A model generated the notes under the pieces. It worked only from the letters and a program-made list of their open reading frames with translations, did no database searches and was not told the DNA's origin. This document shows, in pieces, positions 60,793 through 64,000 of a stretch of DNA of 64,000 bases; the first letter of the stretch is position 1; each line of letters opens with the position of its first letter. The DNA is from Streptosporangium subroseum (GTDB lineage Bacteria; Actinomycetota; Actinomycetes; Streptosporangiales; Streptosporangiaceae): positions 1-64,000 of the forward strand of contig NZ_FZOD01000040.1 of the NCBI RefSeq assembly GCF_900188345.1, given 5' to 3'. The translations under genes and the position numbers were made by a program.

Positions 60793-63399
60793 TCAAGGGG
60801 TCGTGAGCACGGCGGTTTTGCGAAGACGGCGCGCGGCCGTGACCACGTTGGCGAGCGCCGCCTCGACCTCGCCATAGGTGCGGGTCTTCAGGCCACAGTC
60901 GGGGTTGACCCAGACCCGATCGGCGGGCAACGCCCGCAACGCCGTCCTCAGCAGCTCCTCGACCTCCTCGGCGGCGGGCACGCGCGGCGAGTGGATGTCG
61001 TACACCCCCGGGCCGAGCCCCCGGCCGAAGTCACCCACGGCCGGCTCGCCGAGGATCCGCGCGTGCGACCGGGCCGACTCGATACTCGTCACGTCGGCGT
61101 CGAGGGCGTCGATCGCGGCCAGGATCTGGTCCGCGTCCGAATAACACAGGTGCGTATGGATCTGGGTACGGTCGCCGGCGCCGGACGTGGCCCGCCGGTA
61201 GGCGTCCACGGCCCATTCGAGGTAGGCGTCCTGCGACTCGCGGCGCAGCGGCATCAGCTCGCGCAGGGCGGGCTCGTCGACCTGGATGATGGAGATACCC
61301 GCGGCTTCCAGGTCCTGCACCTCGGCACGAATGGCATCGGCGACCTGGAACGTGACGTCGCGCAGCGGCAGGTCATCGCGGACGAACGACCACGCGACGA
61401 TGGTGACCGGCCCGGTCAGCATTCCCTTGACCGGCATGCCGGTCAGCGACTGCGCGTATCGGGCCCAGCGCACGGTGATCGGTGCCGGTCTCCGGACGTC
61501 GCCGTGGAGGATCGGCGGCCGCGTGCAGCGGGAACCGTATGACTGCACCCATCCGTGGCGGGTGACCGCGAAGCCGTCGAGATGCTCGGCGAAGTACTGC
61601 ACCATGTCGTTGCGCTCCGGCTCGCCGTGGACGAGCACGTCCAGCCCGAGCCGCTCCTGCAGGGCGATGACCCGCTCGATCTCGGCCCGGACCCGGTGCT
61701 CGTACTGGGCCTCGTCCAGCTCTCCCGTGACCGTCGCCGCGCGGGCCGCCCGCAGCTCGGCGGTCTGCGGGAACGAGCCGATCGTGGTGACCGGGAGCAG
61801 CGGCAGCCGCAGGTGCTCGGCCTGCGCCGCCGCCCGCACCGCGTACGGACTCCGGCCCTCCCGCGCCGCCCCCGCCTCAACCGGCGCCGCGAGCACCGGC
61901 GTCCCTTCCCCCGGCGCCGGCTTCGGCGGCCCCGCGGCCGGCATCACCGACGCCGACGACCCCTCGACCGGTGCCGTCGCCGTCACCGTTGCCGTTGCCG
62001 TTGCCGTTGCCGGCGATCCTCCGACCGGCAGCGCGGGCGTCGGCCGCACCGAAGGTGCCGCTCCGCCGCGCGGGGTCGAGGCCAGCAGGCCGGCCAGCTC
62101 GACCACCTCGGCCACCTTCTGCTCCGCGAAGGCCAGCCGCCGCCTCAGCGCCGGATCGAGATCCGTTTCGAGATCCGCGTCGTACGGAACGTGCAGGAGC
62201 GAGCAGGAGGTGCTCACGACCACGTTGTCCACCCGGTCGCGTACGGCGAGCAGCGTGGCGAGCGCCCGCTCGGTATCGGTACGCCAGACGTCACGCCCGG
62301 AGATCACGCCCGCCACGACGATCTTCCCGGCGAGGACATCCAACGTGGAGAAGTCGCCGCTCCCGCCGTCCACAGACCCGCCATCCACAGATCCGCCGTT
62401 CGCAGGACCGCCGTTCGCAGGACCGCCGTCCACAGATCCGCCGTTCGCAGGACCGCCATCCACAGATCCGCCGTTCGCAGGACCGCCATCCACAGATCCG
62501 CCGTTCGCAGGACCGCCGTCCACAGATCCGCCGTTCGCAGGACCGCCGTATGCCAGGGCACCGTGCACCAGGTCCACCCCGATCGCCTCGACCGGTGTGC
62601 CCGCGAGGATCGGCAGTGCGTCGCCGAGGTCGCCGAAGTACGAGGCGACGAACAGCGACGGCCGCTCGGTCAGGGAGCCGAGCCGCTCGTAGGCGGTCCG
62701 GACGGCGGCGAGTTCCGCGTCCGTGCGGTCGGCCACGAGTGCGGGCTCGTCCAGCTGTACCCAGTCGACGCCTTCGGCGGCGAGCGCCCCGAGCAACTCC
62801 TCGTACACGCCGAGCACGTCGGCCAGCCGGTCCAGCGGCACGAATCCCGCCGGGCTTCCGGGCGCCGCCTGCGACAGCAGGAGGAACGTCACCGGGCCGA
62901 CGAGGACGGGTCGCGTCTCGAAGCCCAGCTCACGCGCCTGCCGTACCTCCGCGAGGGGTTTGTCACCGGTGAGCGCGAAGACGGTGTCTGCGCCGATCTC
63001 CGGAACGATGTAGTGGTAGTTCGTGTCGAACCACTTGGTCATGCGCAGCGGCGCGATCCCCTCGGCACCGCGCGCCATCGCGAAGTAGGTGTCCTCCACC
63101 GACCTTCCGCGATATCGCTGGGGCACCGCGCCGAGCAGCATCGCCGTGTCGAGCACCTGGTCGTAGTACGAGAAGGTGTTGGACGGCGACGCGCCCAGGC
63201 CAAGCGCGTCGAGCCGCCGCCAGCTCTCCTCCCGCAGCCCGGATCCCACGCCGTGCAGATCCTCGCGAGTGGAGCGACCGTCCCAGTAGGACTCCAGCGC
63301 TCGCTTCAGCTCACGGCGGGGACCGATCCTCGGATACCCGAGGACCGTGGAGGTGGGAAATGACGATGTATGTACGGCGGTCACGCTGACTCCATGCAC
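60793..63399 (-). CDS. metE: Cobalamin-independent methionine synthase with repeat insertions
   Basis: The 868-residue MetE transfers a methyl group from 5-methyltetrahydropteroyl-polyglutamate to homocysteine. The N-terminal motif is VLGYPRIGPRRELKRALESY. The C-terminal domain carries zinc ligands in IHTHLCYSD and WVNPDCGLKTR, with TTIGSFPQTAELRAAR at its start. Usual length is about 750-770, so about 100 residues are extra. A GGPAN/GGSVD five-residue repeat occupies about residues 283-346. A low-complexity linker of about 80 residues separates the two halves and includes ATATATATVTATA. Both insertions are in frame. GTG 63399 or 63384 may be the start. Confidence 0.95.
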   Translation of the reverse strand: MHGVSVTAVHTSSFPTSTVLGYPRIGPRRELKRALESYWDGRSTREDLHGVGSGLREESWRRLDALGLGASPSNTFSYYDQVLDTAMLLGAVPQRYRGRSVEDTYFAMARGAEGIAPLRMTKWFDTNYHYIVPEIGADTVFALTGDKPLAEVRQARELGFETRPVLVGPVTFLLLSQAAPGSPAGFVPLDRLADVLGVYEELLGALAAEGVDWVQLDEPALVADRTDAELAAVRTAYERLGSLTERPSLFVASYFGDLGDALPILAGTPVEAIGVDLVHGALAYGGPANGGSVDGGPANGGSVDGGPANGGSVDGGPANGGSVDGGPANGGPANGGSVDGGSVDGGSGDFSTLDVLAGKIVVAGVISGRDVWRTDTERALATLLAVRDRVDNVVVSTSCSLLHVPYDADLETDLDPALRRRLAFAEQKVAEVVELAGLLASTPRGGAAPSVRPTPALPVGGSPATATATATVTATAPVEGSSASVMPAAGPPKPAPGEGTPVLAAPVEAGAAREGRSPYAVRAAAQAEHLRLPLLPVTTIGSFPQTAELRAARAATVTGELDEAQYEHRVRAEIERVIALQERLGLDVLVHGEPERNDMVQYFAEHLDGFAVTRHGWVQSYGSRCTRPPILHGDVRRPAPITVRWARYAQSLTGMPVKGMLTGPVTIVAWSFVRDDLPLRDVTFQVADAIRAEVQDLEAAGISIIQVDEPALRELMPLRRESQDAYLEWAVDAYRRATSGAGDRTQIHTHLCYSDADQILAAIDALDADVTSIESARSHARILGEPAVGDFGRGLGPGVYDIHSPRVPAAEEVEELLRTALRALPADRVWVNPDCGLKTRTYGEVEAALANVVTAARRLRKTAVLTTP
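61960..62030 (-). repeat. Ala-Thr/Val repeats in the metE inter-domain linker
   Basis: Six-base GCCGTT units encode ATATATATVTATA within the linker between the two MetE halves. Confidence 0.7.
62361..62550 (-). repeat. 15-bp tandem repeats in metE
   Basis: Thirteen or so in-frame 15-bp units alternate between two types encoding GGPAN and GGSVD. The DNA units read GGACCGCCGTTCGCA and GATCCGCCATCCACA on the plus strand. They are nearly identical to each other, indicating recent expansion. Confidence 0.9.
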
Positions 63400-63841
63400 T
63401 GAGGCGGATCGGACGGCAGAATCCTGCCCGTCGCGCGCCGCTCAGGCTCTATCCATTGATGCTGCTTATGGATGGCTCCGGCATGCGTCATCAGCGGGGA
63501 AGACCTCGGTGGGGCGTGAATCCTGGTCGCTGCGAGAACCCGACCGCTTCACCGCGAGACCAACAGTTCGCCTCGCTTATCCATTGATCATCAGCTTCTT
63601 CGCAGCAAAAATCGCCCGCCACGGAGCTCCGGCCCGAATTCGGGCTCTTCGCAGGGCGGATGGACCGAGCTGCCCGTCGAGGAGAAGAGGCAGCCGACGG
63701 TCTCGCTGAAACCGGCCGGGATTCTCTCCCGTCGGTAGAACGATGACCACTACCAACTGAGCAGAGCGAAAACCCGAAACCCGATCATTGGCCGTACCCT
63801 GGCGAGCAGAGTGCGTCGGCCACCGATTAATTGGGGTGTTC
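63400..63841. other. Gene-free stretch upstream of metE
   Basis: About 440 bases separate divergent genes. The word ATCCATTGAT occurs at 63451-63460 and 63579-63588, and ATCCAT-N11-ATGGAT (63451-63473) is an inverted repeat. These are candidate regulatory sites. No complete cobalamin riboswitch was recognised. Confidence 0.5.
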
Positions 63842-63970
63842 ATGCTTGGGTACAGTTTCGAGCGGATCGTACTCCTGCTGTTACTCGGTGTCCTTTTCCT
63901 GGGCGTCGTATATCTCGTGGCGAGCGTGCTGATCCATCGCTACTCGGGCGACCGGTGGCCAAGAGGATGA
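63842..63970 (+). CDS. Small single-pass membrane protein
   Basis: The 42-residue protein starts MLGYSFERIVLLLLLGVLFL, followed by a further hydrophobic stretch and a charged end (HRYSGDRWPRG). It is one membrane helix, with GGGGTG upstream. Its stop overlaps the next start as ATGA, which supports translation. Function is unknown. Confidence 0.55.
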   Translation: MLGYSFERIVLLLLLGVLFLGVVYLVASVLIHRYSGDRWPRG

Positions 63971-64000
63971 TCGCGAAGGCCCGCCGCCTCCGCGTCCTGA
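63967..64000 (+). CDS. Start of a gene leaving the window
   Basis: ATG 63967 overlaps the small membrane protein stop by four bases. Eleven codons are visible (MIAKARRLRVL). Nothing more can be said. Confidence 0.45.
   Translation, partial: MIAKARRLRVL

Noticed and set aside
62361..62550. CRISPR-like array of short regular repeats
   Set aside because: Units are 15 bp, contiguous without unique spacers, and in frame within metE.
63400..63600. Possible cobalamin riboswitch upstream of metE
   Set aside because: A GGGAA...GGTG...GAATCC pattern is present only on the plus strand, away from metE, and the rest of the B12-box and core is missing.

Overview
This window is high-GC actinobacterial DNA, with GC-rich third codon positions, many GTG starts and apparently leaderless -10 boxes next to start codons. 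Two conservon (Cvn) signalling clusters, a DUF3151 protein, a DUF742/roadblock pair and an actinobacterial-type xylose isomerase suggest a filamentous actinomycete, probably Streptosporangiaceae. The family placement is inference. No insertion sequence, tRNA, rRNA or CRISPR array was found. Most of the window is chromosomal housekeeping DNA with accessory patches.

Layout. 1-5.2 kb: 3' part of a multi-HAMP hybrid histidine kinase with its response regulator, then a convergent NYN-domain protein. 5.2-8.3 kb: a sigma factor fused to a zinc-finger anti-sigma domain, a membrane helix, a repeat stalk and an extracellular domain. 8.4-25 kb: pyrE, DedA, class II aldolase, DUF3151, purA, a glycerophosphodiesterase, a CorA-type channel, purD, a membrane protein, a MurA paralogue, a winged-helix regulator, an EamA transporter, a HisC-type aminotransferase and an unusual Uma2 protein with a TnpB-like N-terminus. 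25.3-35.9 kb: NUDIX regulator and a surface-polysaccharide cluster. Its WecB and WecC enzymes would make UDP-ManNAcA, and three glycosyltransferases and a DUF4434-like anchored protein accompany them.

36-44.8 kb: a PRC-barrel stress gene behind a SigB-like promoter, an XRE regulator, a small secreted protein, a pseudogene scrap, an NfeD/flotillin pair, a Tat-exported spermidine-dehydrogenase-like oxidoreductase, an acyltransferase and an SDR. 44.9-52.1 kb: two convergent conservons; the first is complete (CvnA-B-C-D) and the second lacks the GTPase. 52.4-57.2 kb: a DUF998 protein and the xylAB operon, divergent from its ROK repressor. 57.6-64 kb: a MarR/VOC divergent pair with twin operators, two tandem paralogous mini-genes that look like RiPP precursors, an asparaginase, a MetE swollen by tandem repeats, and a small membrane protein overlapping a gene that leaves the window.

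The most unusual theme is short tandem repeats. They occur inside genes (sigma fusion, MetE, a glycosyltransferase, the NYN protein). They also occur exactly at gene 3' ends, where repeat units start in the last codons or stop codon and decay outward (CorA-like, FAD oxidoreductase, SDR, DUF998, xylB). Other leads are the sigma/anti-sigma/surface fusion, the TnpB-Uma2 chimera, the paired mini-genes, a hairpin holding a start codon in its loop, and a phased repeat plus DnaA-box palindrome upstream of purD.
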